The notes: generated by a model not told the origin, from the letters alone. Counted from the first letter of the stretch, positions 35,408 to 43,771 are shown. The stretch: 64,000 nucleotides of DNA from Cyanosarcina radialis HA8281-LM2 (GCA_019359615.1 JAHHHA010000028.1:19626-83625); one strand, 5' to 3'. Program-made: numbers and translations.

Positions 35408-37449
35408 CGCTCAATCCATCGACTGGCAAAAATTAAGCCCATCAGCGCCAGTGCCAGGTACAGCAGATATAAATGCACCAATCCCGATTGCAGGCGGCGA
35501 ATTTTATTTGCGATGTAGCCAATTAGGTGTAACAGAGGGGTATAGAGCATCCGGTCGAACCAAGGGGTGATTTCACTGCGGTAGGCGATCGATTGGACGA
35601 AATACTTTGATTCTGGATGGGTATCGATGGTGAGTTCCTTACTAGGGCGATAAAGTTCTGCGAAAACTCGCCGCAAAGGTTCTGCAAATGCCGTGGCGGT
35701 GTATTCCATCCGAGGGGTTAACTCGGTTAGTCCGCATCCCCAGGACTCACTGCGGCGCAGGCGAAAATTCACTCGCAACAGTTTCAGAATTACTGGAATG
35801 GAGCCGATTGCCAGCAATAACGCCAGCGCCAAGGTTGGCAAAGCAATTTGACTCGAACTCGTTGGCACCTGGAGTGAAACTCCCTCGGTCAAAGAGACGG
35901 GGACTTCTGCTAGACCGCCCAATCCCACCAGAATCCGACTGAGTAATGGGATGACGGCAATGGCTCCCGGGCCTAAGACAACGCAAATCGCTGCCAACAT
36001 TCCCATACCGATCCGCATCAGCAGGGGAGATTCACGGGCACTCTCGGCTTCGTGAGAACGGGGCATCGCCAGAAAGGTAATGCCAAAGGCTTTCACAAAG
36101 CAGGCAGCCGCCAATCCACTTGTCAGCGCCAGCATTCCCACCGCTAGGGGCATGGCGATCGCCGCCTCTATTCCTGGAATGTTTAAGCCTTTCAAAAGCG
36201 CCTGAAAAACCAGCCATTCGGAAACAAACCCGTTCAAGGGAGGCAAGGCAGAGATAGCAGCCGCACCAATCAAAAAGAACAGAGCCGTCCAAGGCATTCG
36301 CTTCATCAACCCTCCCATTTCCTCCATATTGCGAGTGCCTGTGGCATGGAGGACTGAGCCTGCTCCTAGAAATAAAAGTCCCTTAAAGCTGGCATGATTG
36401 AGGGTGTGATAAAGTCCGCCAACCAATCCCAAGACTGCCAGCGACATCGAACCATAGGAGTGAAACAACAGTCCGGCTCCAATTCCCATCAAGATAATGC
36501 CAATATTTTCGACGGAGTGATAAGCCAACAACCGCTTGAGATCGTGTTCCATCAGTGCATACAACACGCCTAAAACTGCGGAAACCGACCCCACAACCAA
36601 CACCAGCACACCCCACCAAGCGGGCCCGCCGCCGAGGAAATCTAACGCGACTCGGAGTAACCCGTAAATTCCCAATTTAATCATCACTCCCGACATCAAC
36701 GCCGAGACGTAACTGGGCGCGGCTGGGTGCGCTCTGGGCAACCAAACGTGGAGAGGAATAATCCCAGCTTTTGAACCGAATCCCAGAAGCGTTAGGAGGA
36801 ATACTAGGTCGCGAGCGAGGGGCGATAGATTGCTGGCATGAACCCGCAGGTCAGAAAAAGCACCCGATGCGTTGCCCGTTAACATCAAAAATGCGGCGAC
36901 GAGGAATGCTACCCCTACATGAGTCACGGCAATGTACCAATTGCCTGCCCTAATTGTTTCTGCTTCATCGCTTTCAGTAATCACTAAAAAATAGGAAGTC
37001 AACGACATCCCTTCCCACATCAGCAAAAACGTAAATACGTTGTCTGCTAGAGTTACCAAACTCATGGCAAGCAGAAATAGGTTAAACATCGCTCCCAGGA
37101 GTCTCAGGGAGCCTCTTTCGCTTTCATAGATTTCGTTATAGGCAATTCCATACAGCGAAGCCGGAATCGCTACCACTCCAATGACGCTCAAGAAAAAAGC
37201 TCCCAGAGGGTCAAGCCGCAATGCTAACCCGCCACCTACTGGCAGCAAAGCTGGAACGAAAGCAGTAAATGACTGCCCCGTGAAGATTACTGTTAATCCC
37301 AAGAGCAGTCCGGCGGTTGCCCCGATCGCTGCGAGCGCCCCGACTAAGCTCCGTCCCAGTTGTCCCCGCCCTCCCAGGATCGCTCCCAAAGCCCCCAGGC
37401 TGTAGGCACAGATCGTCAATAAAAAAAGCGTTTGCATCATGTTTGACAA
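35404..37449 (-). CDS. hyfB: HyfB/NuoL-like proton-pumping subunit
   Basis: A 681-residue subunit with about 16 helices. Conserved residues appear in FLLMWEGMSLTSYFLVITESDEAE (Glu), LLTLLGFGSKAGIIPLHVWLPRAHPAAPSYVSALMSGVMIKLGIYG (Lys, His) and LLAYHSVENIGIILMGIG. The C-terminal extension (SWGCGLTELTPRMEYTATAFAEPLRR) is typical of HyfB/HycC. Second gene of the operon, overlapping hyfC by ATGA and 9 bases after the NuoB-like gene. Confidence 0.93.
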   Translation of the reverse strand: MSNMMQTLFLLTICAYSLGALGAILGGRGQLGRSLVGALAAIGATAGLLLGLTVIFTGQSFTAFVPALLPVGGGLALRLDPLGAFFLSVIGVVAIPASLYGIAYNEIYESERGSLRLLGAMFNLFLLAMSLVTLADNVFTFLLMWEGMSLTSYFLVITESDEAETIRAGNWYIAVTHVGVAFLVAAFLMLTGNASGAFSDLRVHASNLSPLARDLVFLLTLLGFGSKAGIIPLHVWLPRAHPAAPSYVSALMSGVMIKLGIYGLLRVALDFLGGGPAWWGVLVLVVGSVSAVLGVLYALMEHDLKRLLAYHSVENIGIILMGIGAGLLFHSYGSMSLAVLGLVGGLYHTLNHASFKGLLFLGAGSVLHATGTRNMEEMGGLMKRMPWTALFFLIGAAAISALPPLNGFVSEWLVFQALLKGLNIPGIEAAIAMPLAVGMLALTSGLAAACFVKAFGITFLAMPRSHEAESARESPLLMRIGMGMLAAICVVLGPGAIAVIPLLSRILVGLGGLAEVPVSLTEGVSLQVPTSSSQIALPTLALALLLAIGSIPVILKLLRVNFRLRRSESWGCGLTELTPRMEYTATAFAEPLRRVFAELYRPSKELTIDTHPESKYFVQSIAYRSEITPWFDRMLYTPLLHLIGYIANKIRRLQSGLVHLYLLYLALALMGLIFASRWIER

Positions 37450-37458
37450 TTCATCGGC

Positions 37459-37977
37459 TTACGATTTAGGCCATCGATCCAAGGCGGTTAAAATGCCGCG
37501 CAGAAGATCTGTGGGTTCGGGCGGGCAACCAGCTACAAACACGTCCACGGGCACGATCCGATCTACACTGCCAGCGATCGCGTAACTGCCTTTAAAGACA
37601 CCGCAAGTTTTGGCACAATCTCCCACCGCCACAACTAACTTTGGATCGGGAGTCGCTTCATAAGTTTTTCTGAGCGCCACTTCCATGTGACGAGTCACCG
37701 GGCCCGTTACCAACAGCAGATCGGCATGGCGAGGAGAGGCTACAAAGTGAATCCCAAAACGTTCTGAATCGTATAGCGGGTTAGTCAGGGCTGTAATTTC
37801 CAGTTCGCACCCATTACACGACCCAGCATCGACCTCCCGAATTGCCAGCGATCGCCCCAACAGCCGACGAGTTTTGGCTTCCACTTGTCTAACCACTTGA
37901 ACCACGTCGGTTTCAGCTAGGTCTAGCTGCTCTGTCGCGATTCCGACTCTCAGGATTTTTTGTAGCAGTGTAGGCAT
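37459..37977 (-). CDS. hyfI: HyfI/NuoB-like [4Fe-4S] small subunit
   Basis: A 172-residue protein. The cluster ligands of the NuoB/hydrogenase small-subunit family are present: SCNGCELE (two Cys), VGDCAKTCG (third), and AGCPPEPTDLLRG (fourth). First gene of the leftward operon, so the promoter should lie upstream of 37977. It would bind the terminal cluster next to the HyfG-like subunit. With no Ni-Fe site in that subunit, the electron acceptor of this cluster is unknown. Confidence 0.93.
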   Translation of the reverse strand: MPTLLQKILRVGIATEQLDLAETDVVQVVRQVEAKTRRLLGRSLAIREVDAGSCNGCELEITALTNPLYDSERFGIHFVASPRHADLLLVTGPVTRHMEVALRKTYEATPDPKLVVAVGDCAKTCGVFKGSYAIAGSVDRIVPVDVFVAGCPPEPTDLLRGILTALDRWPKS

Positions 37978-38137
37978 ATCTCTTCATCGGTATTAATATT
38001 TATTAGCCTTTGTAGCTGTATATATCTAAACCTGACAATCTGCAAAGTCTTGCATATAGACTAGCACTCATGCTATGGTGTGGCAAGCAGTAACTGGATG
38101 AGGAAATGTTCATTCCCTGGGCTGCAATTGGTATACC

Positions 38138-38173
38138 TACGAGCATTAGCCCGTTTTAGGGTGAATGCTCGTA
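38138..38173. other. inverted repeat
   Basis: TACGAGCATT (38138-38147) and AATGCTCGTA (38164-38173), a perfect 10-bp stem with a 16-base loop. It lies between the divergent hydrogenase-like operon and the small gene at 38197, so it could be an operator or a leader hairpin. No T-tract follows. Confidence 0.4.
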
Positions 38174-38196
38174 GTTACTTGACTTTTAAGTTAAAA

Positions 38197-38412
38197 ATGC
38201 ATACCGAGATGGCTCGATTTCCAGGCAATAGCTCAAACGCTCCCCTGCCCTCGCTCCCTTTTTGGTGCATTGTCCGTCGCCTCCCCAACTCACAAAACAT
38301 CGCCATTGGGGTGTTTAGTTCTCGTGCTGCGGCTGAGGAGCAGATGCACTTCTTAGCGAAAATGTCTCCTAACACGACTTACGATGTGGTATTCGACTTT
38401 GGACTTCACTAA
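38197..38412 (+). CDS. small hypothetical protein
   Basis: About 71 residues starting MHTEMARFPGNSSNA. The core WCIVRRLPNSQNIAIGVFSSRAAAEEQMHFLAKM, then Y-x-VVFD, looks like a compact alpha/beta fold. No family recognised. An earlier in-frame start at 38080 would place the hairpin inside the gene. It overlaps the reading frame upstream of the next gene slightly. Confidence 0.5.
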   Translation: MHTEMARFPGNSSNAPLPSLPFWCIVRRLPNSQNIAIGVFSSRAAAEEQMHFLAKMSPNTTYDVVFDFGLH

Positions 38413-38440
38413 AAGTCCACTAGAGACTGATAAAACGGCT

Positions 38441-39286
38441 ATGGTAAAGATCGAACTTTTCAACGTCGATCGTGGCTTCTGTGCGGCGATCGAAGCAGAC
38501 AATCGCCACACAATTTTATTTGACTGCGGCTACAGTTTTCGTAATGGATTTCGACCCGCTAGATACTTGTTAAGTAAGCCTTCACTCCACCTTGATTATT
38601 TAATCGTGCCTGCCTATACCACAGGGCATCTAGTCGGATTTTCCGATCTAATCGGTCATTTTTTAGAGCGACGTTTTTCGATCGACTATTTGATTGCTAA
38701 CCCATCACTCGATCCAGATAGTTTGCCAGAGCTAGCAGTTAGGAATTCTGGGGCGAGCGAATTTCTGAAGTCATTAAATCGCGTCTTTGAAGGCTGCGGG
38801 GACGTAGAGCAAAAAATGCACTTAGGGAATGTAAAAGTGGCGTTTTTCTGGAACAATTACCCGAATTTTCTCGACCTCCGCAATCTGGGCTTAGTCATGT
38901 TCTTGTCCTACCGAGACATCAATATAGTTTTTCCCAGCGATCTAAAAATCCCAGGCTGGCGCAGCCTGCTAAAAAATCCTGAATTTCGCGATTGTCTCCG
39001 CCAGGTCAACATCTTCGTTGCCTCCAATCACGGGCAGGAAGATGGTTATTGCCCAGAAGTTTTTAATTACTGCCATCCCGATCTAGTCATTATTTCTAAT
39101 CAGGTTCACCAAGAACTTCCATCCGTAATGTTGCGGGAGTACGAAGGCTATGCAGGAGGTTTACGTACAAACATAGGTAAGCAAAAAGTGTTAACAACTC
39201 GTGACGCTGGGACGATCGCTATCCATCAAAGTCGAGATGCACGTCTAGAGGTAATTGCTGGCCAACACGAGTCCTATCGTTATTAA
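38441..39286 (+). CDS. ComEC-like metallo-beta-lactamase-fold protein, degenerate
   Basis: About 281 residues. The fold's landmarks can be followed but the ligands are mostly gone: ILFDCGYSFRNG (for the first acidic strand), YLIVPAYTTGHLVGFSDLIGHF where active members have SHxHxDHxGG, INIVFPSDLK for the GDL motif, and FVASNHGQEDGYCPEVF for the HHGS motif. It is thus probably a non-catalytic relative of the ComEC C-terminal domain. The tandem paralogue follows at 39324. Function unknown; adjacency to three receivers suggests signalling. Confidence 0.75.
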   Translation: MVKIELFNVDRGFCAAIEADNRHTILFDCGYSFRNGFRPARYLLSKPSLHLDYLIVPAYTTGHLVGFSDLIGHFLERRFSIDYLIANPSLDPDSLPELAVRNSGASEFLKSLNRVFEGCGDVEQKMHLGNVKVAFFWNNYPNFLDLRNLGLVMFLSYRDINIVFPSDLKIPGWRSLLKNPEFRDCLRQVNIFVASNHGQEDGYCPEVFNYCHPDLVIISNQVHQELPSVMLREYEGYAGGLRTNIGKQKVLTTRDAGTIAIHQSRDARLEVIAGQHESYRY

Positions 39287-39323
39287 AGATTTTAACGATC
39301 GCCCATCTATAGAAGGGATTAAG

Positions 39324-40196
39324 ATGCTAAAGATTAGAATTTTTGATGTCGATTGTGGCTTTTGTGCGGCGGTTTACACGGGCGAGCGCCAGCATATTTT
39401 AATTGATTGCGGTTACAATTCTCACAACGGATTTTATCCGACACGATACTTATTTGCTAATTCTATTCGCCACCTCAAATACTTGATAGTATCGACTTTT
39501 AATGAAGGCAGTTTGGCTGGCTTCTACGATTTGATGGGACATTCTTTTAGGAACTACTTCTCAATCGATCGCTTGCTAGTCAATCCATCCATTAATCAGG
39601 AAAGTTTACCCGAACTGATAGTTCGTAATTTTAGGACGCACAGTTCTTTCAAGTTTCTAAGTGAGGCTTGCTACCGAAGAGATCGTGTAGAACGTACCCT
39701 TCGGATTGAGGATATAGAACTTTCTTTTTTCTGGAACAACTATCCAGAATTCCTTGATTTCGCCAATCTCAGTTTGGTGACTTTTTTGTCTTCTCAAGGG
39801 ATAAACATCCTCTTTCCAGGAAATTTGAAGGCTGAAGGTTGGCGTAATTTACTACGAAATTCTAGATTTCGCCAACAGCTTTCTCAAGTCAACTTATTGG
39901 TGGCCTCAAATTATGGACGAGAAGATGGATACTGTTCGGAGGTATTCGACTATTGCCGTCCTGAATTGCTCGTTGTTACCAACCGAAATCTCGATCGATC
40001 TTCTCCCACCGCAATAAGTCAATACGAACGCCAGATGCAAAGATTTCACCAGTCATTAACCCCACAGAGAGTGCTTACAAATCGTCACAATGGAACGATT
40101 ACCATTCAACAGTTTGCCAGCAATTACGTAGAGGTGATTACCCAACATCCTAGCAACCGAGTACCCAAATTAAAAACTAACTCTATCGGAGGTTAA
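39324..40196 (+). CDS. ComEC-like metallo-beta-lactamase-fold paralogue, degenerate
   Basis: About 290 residues, roughly half identical to the preceding protein: KIRIFDVDCGFCAAVY, ILIDCGYNSHNGF, YLIVSTFNEGSLAGFYDLMGHSF, ELSFFWNNYPEFLD, INILFPGNLK, and LVASNYGREDGYCSEVF. All His ligands of the active motif are lost here, including the one His kept by its neighbour. The start ATG at 39324 lies 37 bases beyond the previous stop. It is followed within 12 bases by the first receiver gene, so all are likely one transcript. Confidence 0.75.
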   Translation: MLKIRIFDVDCGFCAAVYTGERQHILIDCGYNSHNGFYPTRYLFANSIRHLKYLIVSTFNEGSLAGFYDLMGHSFRNYFSIDRLLVNPSINQESLPELIVRNFRTHSSFKFLSEACYRRDRVERTLRIEDIELSFFWNNYPEFLDFANLSLVTFLSSQGINILFPGNLKAEGWRNLLRNSRFRQQLSQVNLLVASNYGREDGYCSEVFDYCRPELLVVTNRNLDRSSPTAISQYERQMQRFHQSLTPQRVLTNRHNGTITIQQFASNYVEVITQHPSNRVPKLKTNSIGG

Positions 40197-40207
40197 AGTT
40201 ACAGGCT

Positions 40208-40633
40208 ATGTCTACTCTGAAAAAAATTCTTCTGATTGAAGATAACGATATGTTTCGTTGGCGCTTGCTCCATTTTTTGGAATCTCAGGGTTATAGCATC
40301 CTTGAAGCTGAAGAGGGAGGAAAAGGAATTAAACTTGCTCAAAGCGATCGTCCAGATTTAATTATGTGTGACATCAATATGCCTCGCCTCAACGGATATG
40401 ATGTCCTCAAACAGTTACACAAAAGTCAAATAACTGCATCAATTCCATTTATTTTTCTCACCAATAGAGGCGCAGATGAATGTAATATTGCTCTCCAAGC
40501 TGGTGCTAAAGATTACTTGAGTAAAGCCCTTTCATTTGAACAAATTTTAGAACGAATACGCCCTCATTTAAGAGTTGTCTATATTGCTGATATCCTCCCA
40601 CAACCGGATATATTTAATGCCCAAATAAAATGA
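40208..40633 (+). CDS. stand-alone response regulator receiver (CheY-like)
   Basis: A 141-residue single REC domain. Acidic pair in ILLIEDND, phosphoacceptor in LIMCDINMPRLNGYD, Thr in IFLTNR, and Lys in DYLSKALSFE. All catalytic residues are present, so it can probably be phosphorylated. No output domain. It overlaps the second receiver by ATGA and no kinase lies nearby. Confidence 0.88.
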   Translation: MSTLKKILLIEDNDMFRWRLLHFLESQGYSILEAEEGGKGIKLAQSDRPDLIMCDINMPRLNGYDVLKQLHKSQITASIPFIFLTNRGADECNIALQAGAKDYLSKALSFEQILERIRPHLRVVYIADILPQPDIFNAQIK

Positions 40634-41025
40634 AAAAAATTTTGGTAGTCGAAGATAATGAATTGGTGCGTAAATTTCTCTCTGAGTTTCTGCGATGGCG
40701 CAGTTACAAGGTAATTGAAGCTGAAAATGGACTGGAAGGCTGGCGACTGACCCTCGAAGAGGAACCAGATCTCGTCATTTCTGATATTGATATGCCAGGG
40801 TTAAATGGTTACGAACTACTAAAAAAACTTCAGCAAGAGCTTGATGAGTCCATGATTCCAGTTATTTTTCTTTCTGGTGGAGCAACAGCAGATGCGCGAG
40901 ATCTGGCGCTCCAGTTAGGAGCCGCAGACTTTTTAAGTAAACCAACTTTACCCGATAAGCTTCTGGAGGTAATTTCAACGTGTTTGAGGAAGAATGGAGC
41001 TTCAAACAAGAGGTTTAAGGAATAA
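40630..41025 (+). CDS. stand-alone response regulator receiver
   Basis: A 131-residue single REC domain. ILVVEDNELVRKFLSEFL, LVISDIDMPGLNGYELLK, VIFLSGGA, DFLSKPTLPDK: acidic pair, Asp, Ser and Lys are intact. Its ATG overlaps the previous stop. Probably arose by tandem duplication with its two neighbours. Ends in a basic tail (KNGASNKRFKE). Confidence 0.88.
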   Translation: MKKILVVEDNELVRKFLSEFLRWRSYKVIEAENGLEGWRLTLEEEPDLVISDIDMPGLNGYELLKKLQQELDESMIPVIFLSGGATADARDLALQLGAADFLSKPTLPDKLLEVISTCLRKNGASNKRFKE

Positions 41026-41028
41026 TAT

Positions 41029-41391
41029 ATGAATAAAATTCTAGTGATTGAGAGCAGCTCGATCTATCGAAATGAAATTTGCCGAATCCTTCAATTTAAA
41101 AATTACCAAGTCATTAAAGCGGAAAATGGGACTGATGGGTTAAACCTAGCTTTAGAAAAACATCCTGATTTAGTTATTTGTGATGTCTATACGTCTGACT
41201 TAACAGGCTATCAGGTTCTAGAACACTTACGGTCTAATGCTTCCGGGGCCAAGATTCCTTTTATTCTTCTGGGAGGCAAGACTGACGCTGATAGTTATTC
41301 CTGTGCGATGAAACTTGGAGCCTCCGCTTACCTTAGCAAACTTGCACCTCCCGATGAGTTGTTGCAAGTCGTTGCCACCAATATGAAATAA
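41029..41391 (+). CDS. receiver with altered acidic pocket
   Basis: A 120-residue REC domain. The usual E-D/D-D pair is reduced to ILVIESSSIYRNE, while the phosphoacceptor (LVICDVYTSDLTGYQ) and Lys (AYLSKLAPPDE) remain; the switch Thr/Ser is Gly (ILLGGK). Mg binding is likely weak, so it may work without phosphorylation. Third of three tandem receivers, three bases after the second. Confidence 0.85.
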   Translation: MNKILVIESSSIYRNEICRILQFKNYQVIKAENGTDGLNLALEKHPDLVICDVYTSDLTGYQVLEHLRSNASGAKIPFILLGGKTDADSYSCAMKLGASAYLSKLAPPDELLQVVATNMK

Positions 41392-41437
41392 TCACTTTCA
41401 ATACACATAAGTCCCCAATTTATCCCATCCTGAATTC

Positions 41438-41719
41438 ATGTCTCACAATCGATTGGAAGCCCATGACAATGGGACTAGCATAGATTTCTCAGAGGAGAGA
41501 CTTGACGCGCTCGTTGAACTCGCAGATGCCATCAGAGAACTGACTGCTAAGTTCGATCGAGTCGAGCAAACGATCGATATTTATGAATCGAAGCTGCTGC
41601 GTACCGAACCCCAAATGCTAGCACTCCAGCAGCAACCGGATTCCGAGACGCTGAAACGGTGGCAGGAGTTCGTCGAGCGCGTTTCCACGGAACTCAATAC
41701 TCTAACTCCTCCAGTTTGA
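41438..41719 (+). CDS. small coiled-coil hypothetical protein
   Basis: A 93-residue acidic protein. The middle (EERLDALVELADAIRELTAKFDRVEQTIDIYESKLLR) is a predicted amphipathic helix or coiled coil. No recognised family. It follows the receiver operon by 46 bp on the same strand and may be part of it. Confidence 0.6.
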   Translation: MSHNRLEAHDNGTSIDFSEERLDALVELADAIRELTAKFDRVEQTIDIYESKLLRTEPQMLALQQQPDSETLKRWQEFVERVSTELNTLTPPV

Positions 41720-41796
41720 GTCGGCGTGTTTGTTGTGTGTTTAAACAGCGTAATGTTAATCTAACTGAAAAGCTCTGAAGATAATCAGATACTCAA

Positions 41797-42117
41797 ATGC
41801 CTTTTAAACCCAGCCACTTTAAAGCCGATTTGTTTAAGGTGTTGTCTAATCCGGTCAGGATTCAGATTCTAGATGCTCTGCGAGTCGGAGAACGCAGCGT
41901 GAACGATATTGCGGAGTGGCTGGAAATAGAACCTTCCTCAATATCCCAGCAATTAGCAGTATTGCGGAGTCGTAACTTGGTTACTAGCCGCAAGCAGGTT
42001 AATTTTGTATTTTACTCCATTCGTGACCCTGCTATTTTCAAGATTCTAGATGCTGCTTTAGAGGTATTTAACAACCACTTAGTTGATGTTCGAGATGCTC
42101 TCGAAAAGTTGGAATAA
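41797..42117 (+). CDS. ArsR-family transcriptional regulator
   Basis: A 106-residue wHTH repressor. LFKVLSNPVRIQILDALRVGERSVNDIAEWLEIEPSSISQQLAVLRSRNLVTSRKQ covers the recognition helices. There is no Cys anywhere, so it does not use the ArsR or SmtB alpha-3 cysteine sites. The VFYSIRDPAIFKIL wing is normal. Its target is unknown; it could regulate the neighbouring accessory element or a sulfur or redox system. Confidence 0.88.
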   Translation: MPFKPSHFKADLFKVLSNPVRIQILDALRVGERSVNDIAEWLEIEPSSISQQLAVLRSRNLVTSRKQVNFVFYSIRDPAIFKILDAALEVFNNHLVDVRDALEKLE

Positions 42118-42235
42118 GCTCAAAAATGTTGAATGCTCAATATAACTTTACGTCTTCAGAAATGCTAAAACTAAAAAGCGCGAAATGTTCGACATAACAC
42201 TATCCCCTTAAAAGACTCCGAATTAAGGTGAAGAT

Positions 42236-42296
42236 TAGAGGCGACAGCAGGAGAAGTGAGTTTTAACTCACCCGCGTAATGAGTCCTCACCGAAAC
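42236..42296 (+). repeat. single module of the structured-element family
   Basis: GAGGCGACAGCAGGAG, hairpin GTGAGTtttAACTCAC, CCGCGTAATGAG, then TCCTCACCGAAAC. This is the same layout as the 3' module of the long elements at 42751, 43514 and 46753, without the upstream P1-P3 part. The inner hairpin differs in sequence but keeps pairing. A GGTGACA/TGTCACC repeat lies at 42338-42361. Confidence 0.55.
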
Positions 42297-42374
42297 ACAA
42301 CAACAAGGTGTGAAAATTTTCCAAAGCAATAAACCTGGTGACATAATTTTCTCCTGTCACCTACTGAAACTCGA

Positions 42375-42741
42375 TTAAAACCTCACAATAATTTCTGCTT
42401 GAATCATCCATTCAACGCACCTAACTATTACATCCCCATGACACTTTAAAGGAACGCAATAGCAACTCAACTCCACATCCTTTCCCTCTAACATCATTTC
42501 CCCAATCCTGACTAACTCATCAAACACCTCATTATGATTTCCTTGCAAACCCGATTTCACATTCGCCCACAACCACTGCCTGTATTTTTCGATAACTTCC
42601 TCTCTATTTCCCTCTTTCCCGATCGCAAATGGATTGCCCAAAACGCTCTCCCTCAAACCGTAAAACCGATTAGCAAGGGCCGATATAAATCCGATCTCGA
42701 CCAACGAACCCAACAAGCTTGCCATTAACAACTCTCAGCAT
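42375..42741 (-). pseudogene. DUF4326 protein with a frameshift
   Basis: The reading that starts at the ATG 42741 (with an AGGAG Shine-Dalgarno) gives MLRVVNGKLVGFVGRDRIYIGP and then stops. The rest, ANRFYGLRESVLGNPFAIGKEGNREEVIEKYRQWLW to CYCVPLKCHGDVI, is in the next frame. The two halves together are a normal DUF4326 protein with its NPF, REEVI and C-x-C-x-P-x2-CHGDV motifs. A one-base shift near 42675-42690 separates them. Either recent loss or a sequence error. The function of DUF4326 is unknown; it is common on mobile elements. Confidence 0.75.
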
Positions 42742-42750
42742 CTTAAATCT

Positions 42751-42999
42751 CCTCGCTCGCACTACCCTTTTTTTGTGCGGGGGGAGGCTCCCAAGCAGCG
42801 GCAGACAAAAAACACTTCATTACTTCCTTATTCTGCCGCTGCGGTTGTCAAGGGGCTGCGATCCGGCAAAGCTTCCCACCAAAGGACTTTCTAGCCTCTT
42901 GACAATGGGAGTCCCCCGCTATAATGAGATGGCTGCGAGCGAGCGAGGAGGCGAGTTTTACTCGCACGGGTAATGCAGCCTCACCGAAAACGCCAAGCT
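42751..42999 (+). ncRNA. structured element, copy A (candidate RNA)
   Basis: A ~250-base non-coding element, about 95% identical to copy B. Helices I can trace are P0, 42751-42760 with 42939-42948; P1, GCGGGGGG and CTCCC (42777-42792) with GGGAGTCCCCCGC (about 42907-42919); P2, GCAGCGGCAG/CTGCCGCTGC (42795-42804, 42833-42842); P3, TTGTCAAGGGGCT/AGCCTCTTGACAA (42845-42857, 42893-42905). A 3' module has GGCTGC/GCAGCC around hairpin GCGAGTtttACTCGC and ends TCACCGAAAACGCCAAGCT. See the findings. Confidence 0.7.
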
Positions 43000-43000
43000 A

Positions 43001-43067
43001 GAGGCGCTAGCTAGCGGTAGCGAGTGAAACTCGCCTGGTAATGTCGCCTCACCGAAAACGTCAAGCT
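43001..43067 (+). repeat. extra 3' module following copy A
   Basis: GAGGCG pairs with CGCCTC around hairpin GCGAGTgaaACTCGC; TGGTAATG and TCACCGAAAACGTCAAGCT are the conserved parts. A second module directly appended to copy A, with compensating changes in the outer stem (GGCTGC/GCAGCC there). Confidence 0.6.
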
Positions 43068-43155
43068 AGAGGGCGGGGCCTTTCGGGAAGGCGATAACTT
43101 GGCGCAGCGCGTTATCGATCGGTGCGCGACCGACAACGCCACGCACGAGCAACGC

Positions 43156-43506
43156 CTAGAACCGCACCACCCGAACGACCAAGCCAAACGACTGAGCCAA
43201 CCGCCACATATGACCAGTGCCAGGACTAGAACCATCCCAGAACAACACCGCATGAGTAGCATAGACAGCCATAGCCCGATTGCGCCGAAAACCAGCAGAA
43301 CGACCAAACCGCTCCCACTCGGCTGGAAACCGCCGCACCGGGAAACCACGAGAGAGAGCATATCGCTCGCCCAGCCTGTCAGCACCCCTAGCACCACCGG
43401 AAACCACCTCAACCGCCGAATGCCGGTGCAAGTAAAAATCAAGCCGCTCGGACAACAAGCCATAATCAGCAAAAGAACGACTGCCAGCCACAATGACGCG
43501 CAACAT
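43156..43506 (-). CDS. DUF2493 (SLOG-like) nucleotide-binding protein
   Basis: A 116-residue protein starting MLRVIVAGSRSFADYGLLSERLD. VVSGGARGADRLGERYA is the SLOG-type nucleotide-binding loop, and HAVLFWDGSSPGTGHMWRLAQ is the second family motif. DUF2493 proteins are common on phages and plasmids and probably bind a nucleotide or nucleotide sugar. The ATG at 43506 follows GAGG, which is antisense to the first bases of element copy B. Confidence 0.82.
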   Translation of the reverse strand: MLRVIVAGSRSFADYGLLSERLDFYLHRHSAVEVVSGGARGADRLGERYALSRGFPVRRFPAEWERFGRSAGFRRNRAMAVYATHAVLFWDGSSPGTGHMWRLAQSFGLVVRVVRF

Positions 43507-43513
43507 ATGAAAA

Positions 43514-43762
43514 CCTCGCTCGCACAACTTTTTTTTGTGCGGGGGGAGGCTCCCAAGCAGCGGCAGACAAAAAAACACTTCATTACTTCCTTATCCTGCC
43601 GCTGCGGTTGTCAAGGGGCTGCGATCCGGCAAAGCTTCCCACCAAAGAACTTTCTAGCCCCTTGACAATGGGAGTCCCCCGCTATAATGAGATGGCTGCG
43701 AGCGAGCGAGGAAGCGAGTTTTACTCGCACGGGTAATGCGGCCTCACCGAAAACGCCAAGCT
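43514..43762 (+). ncRNA. structured element, copy B (candidate RNA)
   Basis: Same architecture as copy A, with P3 fully paired here (TTGTCAAGGGGCT 43608-43620 with AGCCCCTTGACAA 43656-43668). The module's outer stem is GGCTGC/GCGGCC (a G-U replaces one pair). It starts directly upstream of the divergent DUF2493 start and ends nine bases before the ArdA stop. Confidence 0.7.
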
Positions 43763-43771
43763 GGGTGAGAG

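Noticed and set aside
42775..42999. Group II intron (the element starts GTGCG, like a group II 5' end)
   Set aside because: No domain V with its catalytic AGC triad and no reverse transcriptase; the helix order P0-P3 plus repeated 3' modules does not fit.
43011..43583. 190-residue minus-strand ORF rich in Cys and Leu
   Set aside because: It is the shadow frame of the DUF2493 gene and of the structured element.
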